A DNA stretch of 64,000 nucleotides from Jaenimonas drosophilae (GCA_030849065.1 JASAON010001661.1:62001-126000); one strand, 5' to 3'; shown: positions 1-9,605, counted from the stretch's first letter. Notes: generated by a model not told the origin, from the sequence alone. Numbers and translations are program-made.

Positions 1-551
1 TCGGCAGCATCTGCAGCAGCAGTGAGGACCGCTGTGGCATCAGCCAAAGAGTTTGCCGAGGGCGGCAGTGTTGTTGTTGTACCATCGGGGTCATCCATCC
101 CATCCGCCACAGATGCATCCTCCTTCGTGGCGGAGGAACGCGAGCTTGATGCAGGAGGAGCTGGTTGGTGATAGTTCAGGTGCGCACGCTTCGCCAGACG
201 TTGGGCGATGATGTCTTCTTGAGTGGTTCCACGACAACTTGGATAGAGCACCACACGCTGCCCGCCAACCTGATTGTTATTGTGGGTGGATGCGTCGCAG
301 GTGGAGGAACCTTCCGTTGCCTCGATGGGGGCATCTGCGGCAGCGTCCTCAGCACGACCGCTGGAGGCTGGCGCCTTGTACGTCCCACGTGAAGATGGAG
401 CGGCAGGACGACGTACAGCGTGAAGAAAGCGAGGAACATTATCCGTCTGTGTTGCCATGGCACCAGGAGCGTGTTGCGAAGCATTTTTGGTGTTGTCGGA
501 TCGTGAGGGCGGTCGAAAGCCCCCGCCACTGTTCTGACGGAAGAGTGGCAT
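1..551 (-). CDS. Low-complexity protein of unknown function, C-terminus cut by left window edge
   Basis: An open minus-strand frame runs from the first ATG after a good splice acceptor (AG at 602-603) off the left end of the window, giving about 183 visible N-terminal residues. It begins MPLFRQNSGGGFRPPSRSDN and is rich in Ser, Ala, Thr and Pro with an Asn run; there is no signal peptide, membrane segment or domain I recognise. The same frame is closed by a stop at 672-674, upstream of the acceptor, so the start is well bounded. A second in-frame Met at 456-458 is a possible alternative. The visible part looks like a disordered leader, so any folded domain would lie beyond the window. Function unknown. 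Confidence 0.6.
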   Translation of the reverse strand, partial: MPLFRQNSGGGFRPPSRSDNTKNASQHAPGAMATQTDNVPRFLHAVRRPAAPSSRGTYKAPASSGRAEDAAADAPIEATEGSSTCDASTHNNNQVGGQRVVLYPSCRGTTQEDIIAQRLAKRAHLNYHQPAPPASSSRSSATKEDASVADGMDDPDGTTTTLPPSANSLADATAVLTAAADAA

Positions 552-601
552 CGCGATGCCCCACAACGTGTGTGGGTTGTCTTGTGTTTCTATACCTTGT
601 G

Positions 602-637
602 CTACACGTGGGAAGGTAAGAGAGGAGGTGAAGCAGC
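602..637 (-). promoter_or_regulatory. Spliced-leader acceptor for the left-edge gene
   Basis: On the minus strand a pyrimidine-rich stretch (CTTCACCTCCTCTCTTACC) precedes a TAG about 50 bases upstream of the ATG at 551. No other ATG lies between them. Confidence 0.6.
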
Positions 638-760
638 ACGAGATGATGAATGATGCGCACGTCAGAAAGCATCATCACGAGGTGGGTGGATGGCCTCCAG
701 AAGGATGTTGCGCGCGTGGTTGTGTGTCTTTGACGTTGGGAGAAGCGGGAGAGGTCGGAT

Positions 761-1747
761 TCACTGTTCCGTCGCAGACCTCTGTTTCTTGGCCTGCGCA
801 CGAATCTTCTTCTCCAACTCCTTCTTCGCCCGCAGCAGCTGCACAAGACGGCGGATTCCCTCATCCAGTGCCTTGCGCTCAGCACCGCTCTTGGTGCTGG
901 CAAGCTCCACCGCCGCTCGCAAATTGTCATGGCGCTTTGCAAAATCGGCCAGCGCAAGGCGATACCGTGCGTCCTCGAGCTGCTTCGCCTGCTCGCCATG
1001 TGCGCGCTCCAGCAATCGCAGCTGATTGGCCTGCTCCGCCACCCGTGTTTGCGCGTTGGCTAACTCTCCTTCGAGCGTGGATGTACGCTCCTCTAACCGT
1101 CTTCGTTGGATGTGCAGAATATCAATCTCTTCCTCCTTCAGCGCGGGGTCCACGCGTGCGGCTGCCGCACGTTGCGCCGCCTCCTCTGGAGTCGGAAAGT
1201 TCGGCGAGCGCAACCACGCAATCGTCGATGAGACGTCAGCATCGGTGAGGCCTTCATCCGTCATTATGTGAAGAAAGTGGCCCGACATGCGTTCATCCAC
1301 GTCGAGCTGCATATCATCAATGGCAAACCACCGCCCACCAATAGCCTCTGGGTAGTCCTCCATGTGTGTTTGTATCCAGCGATGTATCTCATCCACGCGG
1401 TCTCGTACCAAACGTTGTTCCGTCAAGTCATCGGCGTAGTACGACACCTGTGAGACCTTCACGGTGCCGTTTGGTGTGCCACCGGCAATGAGTGGGAGTG
1501 CGCCTGGTGCTGCATCCTGAATGAAGCGGTCCAGGCGCGCAATCATGTCGGGGAAGTTGCGCCACGTGCTGGATAAGATGATGGAAACACAATCTTTGCC
1601 ACCACAGCCGTCGTCGATGATGCGGCGAAGACGATGAACGCAATCGGCGCTGAGATCGCCTCCGCCAAACGTGAATTTTGGCACCGGGAGGAGGACGCCA
1701 TCAATATCCAGGAAGATCACCCACCGACGGCAGTGCTCCACCTCCAT
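761..1747 (-). CDS. HAD-fold protein of the RNA-repair-associated (HAD_SAK-like) type with C-terminal coiled coil
   Basis: Predicted protein of 328 residues. Residues 9-20 carry the HAD motif I (WVIFLDIDGVLL, D14 and D16 the catalytic pair). A Ser/Thr motif II follows (SSTWRN, around 59-64), and a late acidic pair FAIDD (144-145) fits motif IV. This arrangement matches HAD domains attached to 'Swiss Army Knife' RNA-repair proteins, so a phosphatase, possibly on nucleic-acid ends, is inferred. Residues about 200-328 are charged heptad-like coiled coil with a basic end. The open frame extends 35 codons further upstream, but a pyrimidine tract and GCAG acceptor at 1762-1765 lie inside that extension, so the ATG at 1747 is chosen. 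The substrate is unknown. Confidence 0.65.
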   Translation of the reverse strand: MEVEHCRRWVIFLDIDGVLLPVPKFTFGGGDLSADCVHRLRRIIDDGCGGKDCVSIILSSTWRNFPDMIARLDRFIQDAAPGALPLIAGGTPNGTVKVSQVSYYADDLTEQRLVRDRVDEIHRWIQTHMEDYPEAIGGRWFAIDDMQLDVDERMSGHFLHIMTDEGLTDADVSSTIAWLRSPNFPTPEEAAQRAAAARVDPALKEEEIDILHIQRRRLEERTSTLEGELANAQTRVAEQANQLRLLERAHGEQAKQLEDARYRLALADFAKRHDNLRAAVELASTKSGAERKALDEGIRRLVQLLRAKKELEKKIRAQAKKQRSATEQ

Positions 1748-2526
1748 CAATGCGTTTCTATCTGCAACACAAACAACAACAAGATGATGAGAGAAGGAGG
1801 AGAAGAAGTACGATCTCCGTGAAGTACAACCATCTATATGAGCCGGAAACACACTAGCTCACTCCGACACAATTGGTTCCTTTCATTGCCAACGGCTGCA
1901 CAACAGCCAAAAGCACACACAAACGCAAATACATCATCGGCATTATCCATCATCATGTGCGAAACAAGTAGGTGGATGCGCATTAATATCGAAATCATCA
2001 TTGATTTTCGTGTGTGTGTGTTTGGTTGCTCTTCTCTGTGAGCGCTGCACACGAGATGAGGAGCGCAACGCAACGTCGCCACTACCAACATCCTGCAGCC
2101 ACCCATCACAATCTAGGTATCATCATCATCCCCCAATGCGTGTGTCTATGAAAGAAAAAAAATGGCAAATACACGAAAATTATATTTCTGATGAAGGAAA
2201 AATGGGCCGATCCACTACCATGACGTGTGCCTAGGCGCACTACCACAGTCGTGCATCATACCTTGATGATGATGATGGATGATGATAGATGATGTGTGAG
2301 AGGGATCTCAAGAGATTATGTGGGACCCTCCATCTGCACACAAAACCATCAACATCCTCCAGCACACAGACCAACAAATTGCACGTGAAGGGACGTCATT
2401 CGTACATCACTCATCATCACAAATCTTCCATGGATAAGACCACAGGAAAGATCATGAAAATGTGATTGTGCGTGTTGTTGTGGCGCCCCCAACACTCGGC
2501 CATGAATACATGAAGGGAGAAGCCAC
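1748..2526. other. Intergenic region
   Basis: Holds the 5' leader of the HAD gene at its low end and the 3' UTR of the upstream orphan gene. It is AT-richer than its surroundings, with ATG/ATC-rich simple sequence near 2262-2300. I see no coding or RNA gene. Confidence 0.5.
1762..1808 (-). promoter_or_regulatory. Spliced-leader acceptor for the HAD gene
   Basis: Minus-strand CTTCTTCTCCTCCTTCTCTC is followed by GTTGCAG 15 bases before the ATG at 1747. It rules out the longer in-frame start. Confidence 0.7.
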
Positions 2527-5217
2527 CTACAAGGATGCCACACTGCTAAAGTCACTTGTTGTTGGTGCGCGTGGTGGCGTCCGAACACGGAAGGAGGCAA
2601 ATTCACGTTCCGTGGAATGCAATCGTGTGCGGGCGGAGGCGGTGCGGCGTGCATCCTCAATCTTTGGCAGATGCAGACGTTGATGCAGCACATCTCCATC
2701 TTCCGCCGCGTACTTCCTCCTGCTTCCGGCGCTACTGAGAGAGCCGCGGGGTTGGTGGTTGCGGTAGGAACTATCACTGGGGTCCGTGGAGAAGTAGTCC
2801 GTGGAGCTCCGCACATTTGGCTCCACGACACGCGGCATCAAACCATCCCCATGCGCATCCGCGAGCGGGGCGGACTGGCGTCGTCCACGTACGCGTGCCG
2901 TGGCCGCTCCACTGCTTGGCTTGATGAGCTGTTCCGTCTTTAGAGGTTGGCTGCGTGCGCTGCTGTACGTCTGTATCTTCTCCTCCATCGCTGGAAACCT
3001 GCGTGGGTTGGGTAGCTGATCACTCACGACGGATAGTTGTTCGCGCAAACGCTGCCAGATGCCACCACCACTACTCGTGGAGCTACGTCGCGCCGTTGGA
3101 GCTGTGCCACCGGTTCCTCGACGACTTGGATGGAGCAAATGAAAGAGCTCAATCTGTCTGCGCATGAAGAGATCCCGCTCGATGCAGAGAAGAAGACGTT
3201 GATGAGATTCAAGCATCCGCGTTGCGGGCATCGCCACGAGCCGTGTGTGAAGTACGTTGTAGCCCACCTCCTCCATCCCACGTTGGTGGTGCATGTTAAG
3301 CTCCATCTGCATGAAGGCAGCCACGACAGAGTCGGCGCCTCCCTGCGGAAGACCCAGAGTGAGAGCAAAGAGAATGGAGGTGGTGTTGATGATGCACCTG
3401 CACGATGTACCAGCTTGCATCAACGGGCTGGCCGCCATGGTTGGGCGAGGCGATGCGTTCGCCACAACCATGGACGAAGCGCGCACAAAACGGCCGCCCT
3501 CCGCCGGAGATGGTGGAGCTGCCGGTGCGTGGCGCAACTCCGGCGCCCACCACACCGCCAACAGCGACACACGTGTTCGGCAGCTCTCCACCATGAAGGC
3601 CCACTTCTGTGAAAGGGCTGCCTCAAGAAGCTCCTCCGCGCTGGCCGGTGCGCTGCGACGCCGTAGCGGTGGGCCAGCGGGCGACGGACTATCACCCAAG
3701 GATGCCGCCGCTTCATTGTTGCTCGTATTCATCGATGATGGCGATGATGGCGGTTGCAACACAAAGCCACGACCATCCACGGCCTCCACACATATATCAT
3801 GAAGCATCTCAAATTGCGACGCCTCACGTGGCGCACTCGGAGAGCTCTCCGTGCACCCACAACTTCTACAATCACCTCGTATCGCTCCGGAAGGAAGCGG
3901 GCTAGGCCCCATCTTGAGACGTACGTGAATGGCCTCGCTGCTAATGACGCTGGCCGAATCTTCCATGGCGGCGTTGTATTCGGAGTCGGTGGAGTCATCC
4001 TCGTTCACCTCCTCTGCGTAGTAGTAGCGTTGTGGCGCATCAACCACCTGCGGTGTTTGCACAAGACTGCTATCATTGCCAACAGGAAGTGTGGCCACAA
4101 GGGTGGCGGTGATAGCATGATGTGGTCCGCGGCCTTGTGTGCTGCAGCTGCCCTCATCATCATCATCATCATCGTCGTCGTCGTCGTCGGTGGACCAATG
4201 TTGGTCGCACTCAAAGTTTACGGGAGTCACGGGGGAGAGACGTGGAGAAGCCATTTCAATACGCATTGTGCCACGCTTTTCAGGTGTACGTGGCTGCACC
4301 ACCACTACCGTATTGTTGTTGTTGGATTGGTGGTTGTGATTGGCGGAGGAGCTCGTGGGGCTCATGCGGGAGATCATCGGCGGCAGTGGCTCCGTGATGG
4401 GGTTCAACGGGCTCGCCGTGGTGTTCGTGGAGGTGGAGAAGCTGTGACGACTTCGAGCAAAGGGAAGCTTGGCAGATGTGCGGGGTACCTGCTCAACCAC
4501 CACCTCCGCCGAGAAGACGGGAGAGGCGGTGGCAGCCTCCATCCGTGGATGACGAAAGGAGCTGCCGCGAACGTGCGGCGTGCGATGATCGCCAGGCGGA
4601 ACCGCCGCCACCGCAGCGGACGACGGCAGCAGTGGCATCATCGTGGCTGGTGTAGTACTTGTGGTGGCACGTCTTTGTTGTTCTTCATCCTCATCTCTCA
4701 ATCCACGTGCTTCACGTCCCTGTGAGTTGCCGTGGGTGGAGGCAGAGCCGTCAATGCTGGAGAACATGCCATCTGGAATGGCTGGCCACGAAACGACGCA
4801 GTTGTGCAGATCGATGCCGCTGCTGTTGGTGTGGTTCATGCTGATGCCGCTGTTGTTGGTGCTGCTGCCGCTGGGCACCTCCAAACCATGCGACAAGACC
4901 ACCATCGGTGCCACCATCTCCTCGCTGGATAGTGATGGTGGTGGCGGAGAGCTACCAGTGGCGCCTGCATCTGCGGTTGGCGAAGAGATGGCCGCAACGG
5001 GGGCGTCTGGCGATGTTTGTAGCTCCGCGAGCTCCGCCGTGCAGACGCGAAAGCTTGGCGTGTGTGCTTCACGGTCATCCATCTCAACGCTGGATCCCGT
5101 TGATGCCGTCGATGCGGTCTCGAAGCTCTCATCACGCGCCATGATCCAACGTCGCGTAGATGTCGGGGTTTCACTTGGTGGGGATTGCGTTTGGTGGCGG
5201 GGGGCGTGTAGGAGCAT
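2527..5217 (-). CDS. Large low-complexity protein of unknown function
   Basis: Predicted 896 residues from the ATG at 5217; a second Met at 5142 is possible. About the first 480 residues are Ser/Thr/Pro-rich and probably disordered, including a run of 11 Asp encoded at 4155-4187. Residues of roughly 520-740 look more ordered: they hold a hydrophobic, helix-prone section (LLAVWWAPELRH, SILFALTLGLPQGG) and a charged helical stretch (LLLCIERDLFMRRQIELF). The last 150 residues return to Arg/Ser-rich sequence. I recognise no family. The sustained frame without stops and the codon pattern support it as a real gene; its function is open. Confidence 0.6.
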   Translation of the reverse strand: MLLHAPRHQTQSPPSETPTSTRRWIMARDESFETASTASTGSSVEMDDREAHTPSFRVCTAELAELQTSPDAPVAAISSPTADAGATGSSPPPPSLSSEEMVAPMVVLSHGLEVPSGSSTNNSGISMNHTNSSGIDLHNCVVSWPAIPDGMFSSIDGSASTHGNSQGREARGLRDEDEEQQRRATTSTTPATMMPLLPSSAAVAAVPPGDHRTPHVRGSSFRHPRMEAATASPVFSAEVVVEQVPRTSAKLPFARSRHSFSTSTNTTASPLNPITEPLPPMISRMSPTSSSANHNHQSNNNNTVVVVQPRTPEKRGTMRIEMASPRLSPVTPVNFECDQHWSTDDDDDDDDDDDEGSCSTQGRGPHHAITATLVATLPVGNDSSLVQTPQVVDAPQRYYYAEEVNEDDSTDSEYNAAMEDSASVISSEAIHVRLKMGPSPLPSGAIRGDCRSCGCTESSPSAPREASQFEMLHDICVEAVDGRGFVLQPPSSPSSMNTSNNEAAASLGDSPSPAGPPLRRRSAPASAEELLEAALSQKWAFMVESCRTRVSLLAVWWAPELRHAPAAPPSPAEGGRFVRASSMVVANASPRPTMAASPLMQAGTSCRCIINTTSILFALTLGLPQGGADSVVAAFMQMELNMHHQRGMEEVGYNVLHTRLVAMPATRMLESHQRLLLCIERDLFMRRQIELFHLLHPSRRGTGGTAPTARRSSTSSGGGIWQRLREQLSVVSDQLPNPRRFPAMEEKIQTYSSARSQPLKTEQLIKPSSGAATARVRGRRQSAPLADAHGDGLMPRVVEPNVRSSTDYFSTDPSDSSYRNHQPRGSLSSAGSRRKYAAEDGDVLHQRLHLPKIEDARRTASARTRLHSTEREFASFRVRTPPRAPTTSDFSSVASL
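4155..4187. repeat. Trinucleotide repeat encoding poly-Asp
   Basis: Six ATC followed by five GTC units on the plus strand read as eleven Asp codons in the minus-strand gene. The switch from one Asp codon to the other argues for selection on the protein rather than a pure slippage tract. Confidence 0.7.
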
Positions 5218-5739
5218 GATGATGATGACGATTGGTGGTTAACGTGTTGCTTTCAGACAACACACAGGAAGTTGTTCTTGTAGTCAACACACACAAAAAA
5301 AAGGGGTAACAAAACAAAGGATAACTAAACTACTAAAGATGTTTGTATAAGAAACGAGATATTGTTGTTGTTGTTGTTGTTTGGGTGTATCTATGGCAGG
5401 TATCTGCAATCGTGGTGATGAGCGACCAGACAGATTCTGATCGATCAACGAGCTCAGCCACGTTGGTAGCACTTGAGGGATGCAAATGAAAATGCTGACC
5501 TCACTAGAACCACAACACATCATGAGAAGAGAAAGAAAAGTGAGCGTGGGCTGGTGAAGTACAGTCATATGCAGCACGTCACCACAGCAATGTTGTGGTT
5601 GACGCCACCACACACACGCACACATGGTGTGTTGATGTTGAGTGTTTAGTATGGCATGAAAACCATCAAGAGGGGGAGTGTGTGTGTGTGTGTCTTAGGG
5701 GGGGGATACTTCCACGGGCTCACACGTGCACCCGCGCGA
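5218..5739. other. Intergenic region
   Basis: Holds the 3' UTR of the SRP54 gene and the leader of the orphan gene. Possible acceptors on the minus strand follow a T-rich tract (plus 5290-5303). A short GT repeat and a G run sit at 5679-5706. No gene seen. Confidence 0.5.
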
Positions 5740-7278
5740 TCATCGCCGTTTCCTTCCGCCTAGGCCACCCATGGCATTCATCATGCTCGAGAGGTCTGGC
5801 ATGCCGCCACCCGCCCCCATACCCTGCTGTAAGTTTCGCATGAGGCTCTGCACATTGCCTATCCCGCCCATTTGGCGGAGCATGGCAGGATCGATCATCT
5901 TCGCAATCTCCCCCATCTGCTGCTGACCAGCACGACCACCGAGCATGCTTCCCGGGTCTTGCGTCATGCGCTTGAAGTTCATCTTGCCGATGCGCTTTGC
6001 AACTTCCTCAAACTTGGTGTAGCTCATCACCAAATTCTGTACTTCCAGGATGGAGTGGCCGCTGCCACGTGCGATGCGGTGCAGACGTGATGGAGTCATC
6101 ATCTTCTTCACCTTGGCCTCATCCAGCTCGGCGGGATTCATACTATCAATCATGTGAATGAAGCCACGGAGGGCAGCATCGCTGTGTTCGCCCGCCATGC
6201 CGGCCATGCCAGACATGCCAGGAAGCATCTCCATGATCTTCCCGACAGATCCCATTTTGCGGGCATTCTGCAGGTGCTCGTACATGTCTCGAATGGTGAA
6301 GTGGCCATCCTGAAAACGTCGGTAGAGCTCACTATCTCCATCAATGTTGGCATCCTTCATGGTATCCAGCAGACCGCTGATATCACCCATGCCGAGCATC
6401 TTCTTCACGAAGTTGTCGGGCTTGAAGAGCTCCAAGTCGTCAAATTGCTCGCCCGTGCCAATGAAGATGATGGGGCTCTTCGTCGCCGCGACCGCAGAGA
6501 GTGCGCCACCACCCTTCGTCTGGCAATCCAGCTTCGTAACAATGACGGAGCCAACAGGAACGGTGGCCTTGAAGTTGCGCGCCTGCTCCTCCACGGCCTG
6601 GCCATCGGTGGCCGACATGACGAAGACGATGTCGTCGGGCTGCACCACCTCCTGCACCGACTTCATCTCCTCAAACAGGGCAGCCTCTTGCTTATGTCTG
6701 CCACTGGTATCCACAATGATGAGGTCGTAGCGCTCCTTCTTGAGCTCCGCCACGCCCTCCTTGGCAATCACAACGGGGTTGGCCTCGGTGAGTGAGCCGT
6801 AGAAGCGCACCTTCGCCTTCGTGGCGTTCTGACGAAGTTGGTCGTAGGCACCTGCACGGAAGGTGTCGGCGCAGACCACCGCCGTCTTGAGCCCCTTCCG
6901 TTGGTAGTAGGCGGCGTACTTGGTGCAAGACGTGGTCTTGCCAGACCCTTGCAGGCCAACGAACATCACCACGTTGCTGCGGCCCTTCTTGGGATAGAAG
7001 GGCTCCACGCCAGGGTCGAGCATCTTGCGGATACCGTGGAAGACGGCGTTTTGCAGAATCTTGCGGGGGTTCAGGCCCGCCCCTTCCTTGGAGATGGTGT
7101 ACTCACTCTGGATGCGATCACGAAGTGATTTCACAATGTTGATATTCACATCCGCCTGAAGAAGTGCTCGGGCAATGTCGTTGAGGAAGTCCTTCACGTC
7201 GTCCTCCTGGAGCATTGACTTGGCAGACATCTTATTGAGCGCCTGCCCAATCTTCTGGCCCAACTCCGCAAGCACCAT
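5740..7278 (-). CDS. SRP54: Signal recognition particle 54 kDa subunit
   Basis: Predicted 512 residues, close to the usual eukaryotic length. It contains an N-terminal helical bundle (1-85), then the GTPase NG domain with P-loop GLQGSGKTT (108-116), DTFRAGAYDQLRQ, the G3-type DTSGRHKQE and G4-type TKLD. A methionine-rich M domain follows that binds signal peptides and SRP RNA, ending in Gly/Met-rich sequence and GGRKRR. It delivers ribosome-nascent chain complexes to the ER membrane via the SRP receptor. The ATG at 7278 follows a strong acceptor (AG at 7298-7299 behind an 11-T tract); the 20-codon upstream extension crosses that acceptor and is excluded. Confidence 0.96.
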   Translation of the reverse strand: MVLAELGQKIGQALNKMSAKSMLQEDDVKDFLNDIARALLQADVNINIVKSLRDRIQSEYTISKEGAGLNPRKILQNAVFHGIRKMLDPGVEPFYPKKGRSNVVMFVGLQGSGKTTSCTKYAAYYQRKGLKTAVVCADTFRAGAYDQLRQNATKAKVRFYGSLTEANPVVIAKEGVAELKKERYDLIIVDTSGRHKQEAALFEEMKSVQEVVQPDDIVFVMSATDGQAVEEQARNFKATVPVGSVIVTKLDCQTKGGGALSAVAATKSPIIFIGTGEQFDDLELFKPDNFVKKMLGMGDISGLLDTMKDANIDGDSELYRRFQDGHFTIRDMYEHLQNARKMGSVGKIMEMLPGMSGMAGMAGEHSDAALRGFIHMIDSMNPAELDEAKVKKMMTPSRLHRIARGSGHSILEVQNLVMSYTKFEEVAKRIGKMNFKRMTQDPGSMLGGRAGQQQMGEIAKMIDPAMLRQMGGIGNVQSLMRNLQQGMGAGGGMPDLSSMMNAMGGLGGRKRR

Positions 7279-7654
7279 CTTTTTTTCTTGGCGATCACTG
7301 AAGTGTGTGTTTTGTGTTGTAAAAAAAAAAAGGGGCAATCAATCAATGCCACTACATCCATGTTGTTGTTGATGATGGAAGATGAGGAGGGGGGGATGAG
7401 TGTGACGCAACAAGAGAAGATACAAGAAACGACATGTCAGCCATCACGATCACATGCATCGGCATGGGTAGGCAGTCAGGCAGTTTGATGTTGGTTGTGA
7501 TGATGGACTGAGATGCAACGAACATGTTGTATAGGACGCACACTACGAATGCACTTCATCATGTTCCTTCATCTCCAGCCCGCCATATTCATTAGGTGGC
7601 GCCGCCATTCACTCCATCGTCATGGAGCACAAGGGCGAGAAGGAGGTCGGCAGC
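7279..7654. other. Intergenic region
   Basis: Contains the SRP54 leader and acceptor and the 3' UTR of the small Tim gene. No further gene seen. Confidence 0.5.
7298..7331 (-). promoter_or_regulatory. Spliced-leader acceptor for SRP54
   Basis: Eleven T on the minus strand (plus 7321-7331), then ACACTTCAG 19 bases before the start codon. Confidence 0.7.
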
Positions 7655-7927
7655 CTACTTCTTCTTCTTCTTGAGCGACTCCGCCTCCGCGTGCTTGCCG
7701 TAGCACATGTTGGTGATGACGGTTACTTGATTGATCTTCTCCAAGCAATTGCGCATGCACGTGTTCTCACCCAAGTAGAACTTGTTGGTGGAGTAGTGCT
7801 GCACGCAACGTTGATGGCAGGCCATACTGGCACGGAAGGACATGCGATCCTCCTGGATCGATTGCATCACGGCAAACTCCTCATCGAAGGCGCTCTTCCT
7901 CCGCGGTGGTGGCAACGTTGGGTTCAT
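7655..7927 (-). CDS. Small Tim (twin CX3C) mitochondrial intermembrane-space chaperone
   Basis: Predicted 90 residues. It carries the twin CX3C signature of the Tim8/9/10/13 family: CHQRC, 15 residues, then CMRNC, within two predicted helices, ending in a Lys run. These proteins form hexamers in the mitochondrial intermembrane space that escort hydrophobic precursors to the TIM22 or SAM complexes; import usually depends on Mia40/Erv1-type oxidation of the CX3C cysteines. The frame can be extended upstream only with a TTG codon, so the ATG at 7927, just after an acceptor at 7976-7977, is used. Which small Tim it is cannot be decided by eye. Confidence 0.88.
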   Translation of the reverse strand: MNPTLPPPRRKSAFDEEFAVMQSIQEDRMSFRASMACHQRCVQHYSTNKFYLGENTCMRNCLEKINQVTVITNMCYGKHAEAESLKKKKK

Positions 7928-8265
7928 TGTTTTATGCGAAATAAAAGCAGGGAGAACGTTAGGTCCGCAGCGCAACTGTGGTGAAGAAGGATGGCGGAGT
8001 ATGTGGAAATGCTGAGACCAACAGAGTGTCAGTGCTCACGTTCCGGTGTTGGTACAACCAGAACCGCCAAGGACTAGGAAGCTACAAGACACACATGATG
8101 ATCATGAAAAGACGGAGAAGGAAGGGGATGGATGCATCAGAGATGTACCATGAGTTGTTGAGTGTTCAATAACGGGGATAATAATCGTGGGTGAACGTAC
8201 TTGTGCGGTTGTGTGGTTATAAGTGGAGTGAAGACGTGTTTAGGCATTGATGCTGATGACGGTCC
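7928..8265. other. Intergenic region
   Basis: Leader of the Tim gene and 3' UTR of the TudS-like gene. No coding feature seen. Confidence 0.5.
7976..7990 (-). promoter_or_regulatory. Spliced-leader acceptor for the small Tim gene
   Basis: Minus-strand CCTTCTTCACCACAG, about 50 bases before the ATG at 7927. Confidence 0.6.
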
Positions 8266-9297
8266 TCACGGAGAGGTAGGGGGCCTGGGTTGTGTGTGCT
8301 TGATTGTCTGAGTCCCACGCAATTGGCGGGCCATAAAGTGATGCAGCACCTCTGTGAGGAACCACACTAGTGGCAACTCTCGACGATAGCGGTCATCATC
8401 TCGCGTGAAGGTTCTACGTCGAAGCTCAGCTTCCGTCATGATGGGTGGTGCCGGTGAAGGCGAGGCCAATGAATTGCGCAGAAGCTCGGTAAAGCATCCA
8501 TCGTGGCCTTTGGAGGTGCCAATAACATCGTCACGACCAAGATCATCATCTCCTCCCGCAAGGTGATATAGCTTCACATCCTTCACCCCACAACTGGGTG
8601 ATTTGGACTTGAGGAGGAATCCATCAATCGCGTGAAGATGTTGGCGCAGAGTACGCCCACAGCCGTCGCCGGAGCAGCCCTCCACGGCCTTCAACGTATC
8701 CGTTGCAGGGTTGTAGGTGAGGAGAGAACGATGATCTCTTGAACGAACCACACGTGTATCGGGCACATCATCTCCGCCGGGAGGTGCTGTGGTCGTGAGG
8801 CGAATGGGCTCCCGTGGAGATAGAAGGCCCAGCAGCTGCATCTCTGGGCAGAGAGGCACACAGCGCACTGCACCCCACTCGCCGGCAATGACTCGAACCA
8901 AGACAGAAAGAGGATCAACGAAGTGTTGTTGTTTCTGCACATCATCATCGGCCATGGCAGCGAAGGAGGCATCTCCACGGTAGGTCACTGGATGATGGAG
9001 GAGGCACGCACTCACGACGATGGTTGGCATCGAAAATTCGTTCTCCTCTGTCATGATAGAGGTCAGGGAAGACCTCCATTCATCTCCGCCAACAACGGTA
9101 CGAGGACGAGGACGAGGGCAGCCTTTGTAAGGATGAAAAGATGATGTCTGTAGAGCTGATAGCAACCCTTCCCAGGGAAGTCCCCGCCACGGCCCGCGTG
9201 CGAGTACATCTGCAGATGATATACCCCCATCATTCAGCCACCGACGAGCGATGCGGTGCAAGCCACTCACTGTTGCACGTGTTCTCACGCCACGCAT
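8266..9297 (-). CDS. DUF523/TudS-type (2-thiouracil desulfurase-like) protein with a mitochondrial-type presequence
   Basis: Predicted 343 residues. From residue about 90 the protein matches DUF523, the family of bacterial TudS desulfurases that use a [4Fe-4S] cluster on three cysteines. The three expected cysteines are present: IVVSACLLHHPVTYRGD (C98), PLCPEMQLLGL (C150) and LLKSKSPSCGVKD (C236). There is an extra insert between the second and third motif and a short C-terminal extension. The first 80 residues are not part of the family; they start with an Arg-rich, acid-free stretch (MRGVRTRATVSGLHRIARRW) typical of mitochondrial targeting. The ATG at 9297 is the first in-frame ATG after a very good acceptor (AG at 9377-9378), although one out-of-frame ATG precedes it. 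ATGs at 9054 and 9030 would give the bare domain. The substrate is unknown. Confidence 0.8.
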   Translation of the reverse strand: MRGVRTRATVSGLHRIARRWLNDGGISSADVLARGPWRGLPWEGLLSALQTSSFHPYKGCPRPRPRTVVGGDEWRSSLTSIMTEENEFSMPTIVVSACLLHHPVTYRGDASFAAMADDDVQKQQHFVDPLSVLVRVIAGEWGAVRCVPLCPEMQLLGLLSPREPIRLTTTAPPGGDDVPDTRVVRSRDHRSLLTYNPATDTLKAVEGCSGDGCGRTLRQHLHAIDGFLLKSKSPSCGVKDVKLYHLAGGDDDLGRDDVIGTSKGHDGCFTELLRNSLASPSPAPPIMTEAELRRRTFTRDDDRYRRELPLVWFLTEVLHHFMARQLRGTQTIKHTQPRPPTSP

Positions 9298-9605
9298 CAG
9301 TCATGCTCAAGCAATGGCGATGATCAATGCTCCTCCTTCAGTCCGTCGTCCAGACGAGAAACAAGAGAGTAGCAGCCTGAGATGGGAAGAGGAGGAAGTG
9401 GGAGCTGAATCTGTGGTGGGTGTCTGTGCGTGAGTATCCAGGTGAGGACGTACAGCACGTACATCATGGTCGGAATAGAGATTTGGGAGTTGTGGGCGTT
9501 AAGTGAACCACCGAGTAAGGTTGGTGTGCAGGATGTGTGTTGTGGTTGCGCAACAGAAGACGTTGAAGAAAGGGCCCTTGTGGGGGAGATTGGTTGGCCT
9601 CTCAT
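9298..9605. other. Intergenic region
   Basis: Leader of the TudS-like gene and the 3' UTR of the membrane protein gene. Nothing else seen. Confidence 0.5.
9377..9402 (-). promoter_or_regulatory. Spliced-leader acceptor for the TudS-like gene
   Basis: Minus-strand CCCACTTCCTCCTCTTCCC then ATCTCAG, the best acceptor in this interval. It supports the long, presequence-containing start. Confidence 0.7.

Noticed and set aside
3754..4725. Plus-strand open frame of 323 codons
   Set aside because: It is antisense to the low-complexity minus-strand gene, rich in His/Arg/Gly from triplet repeats, and has no family resemblance.
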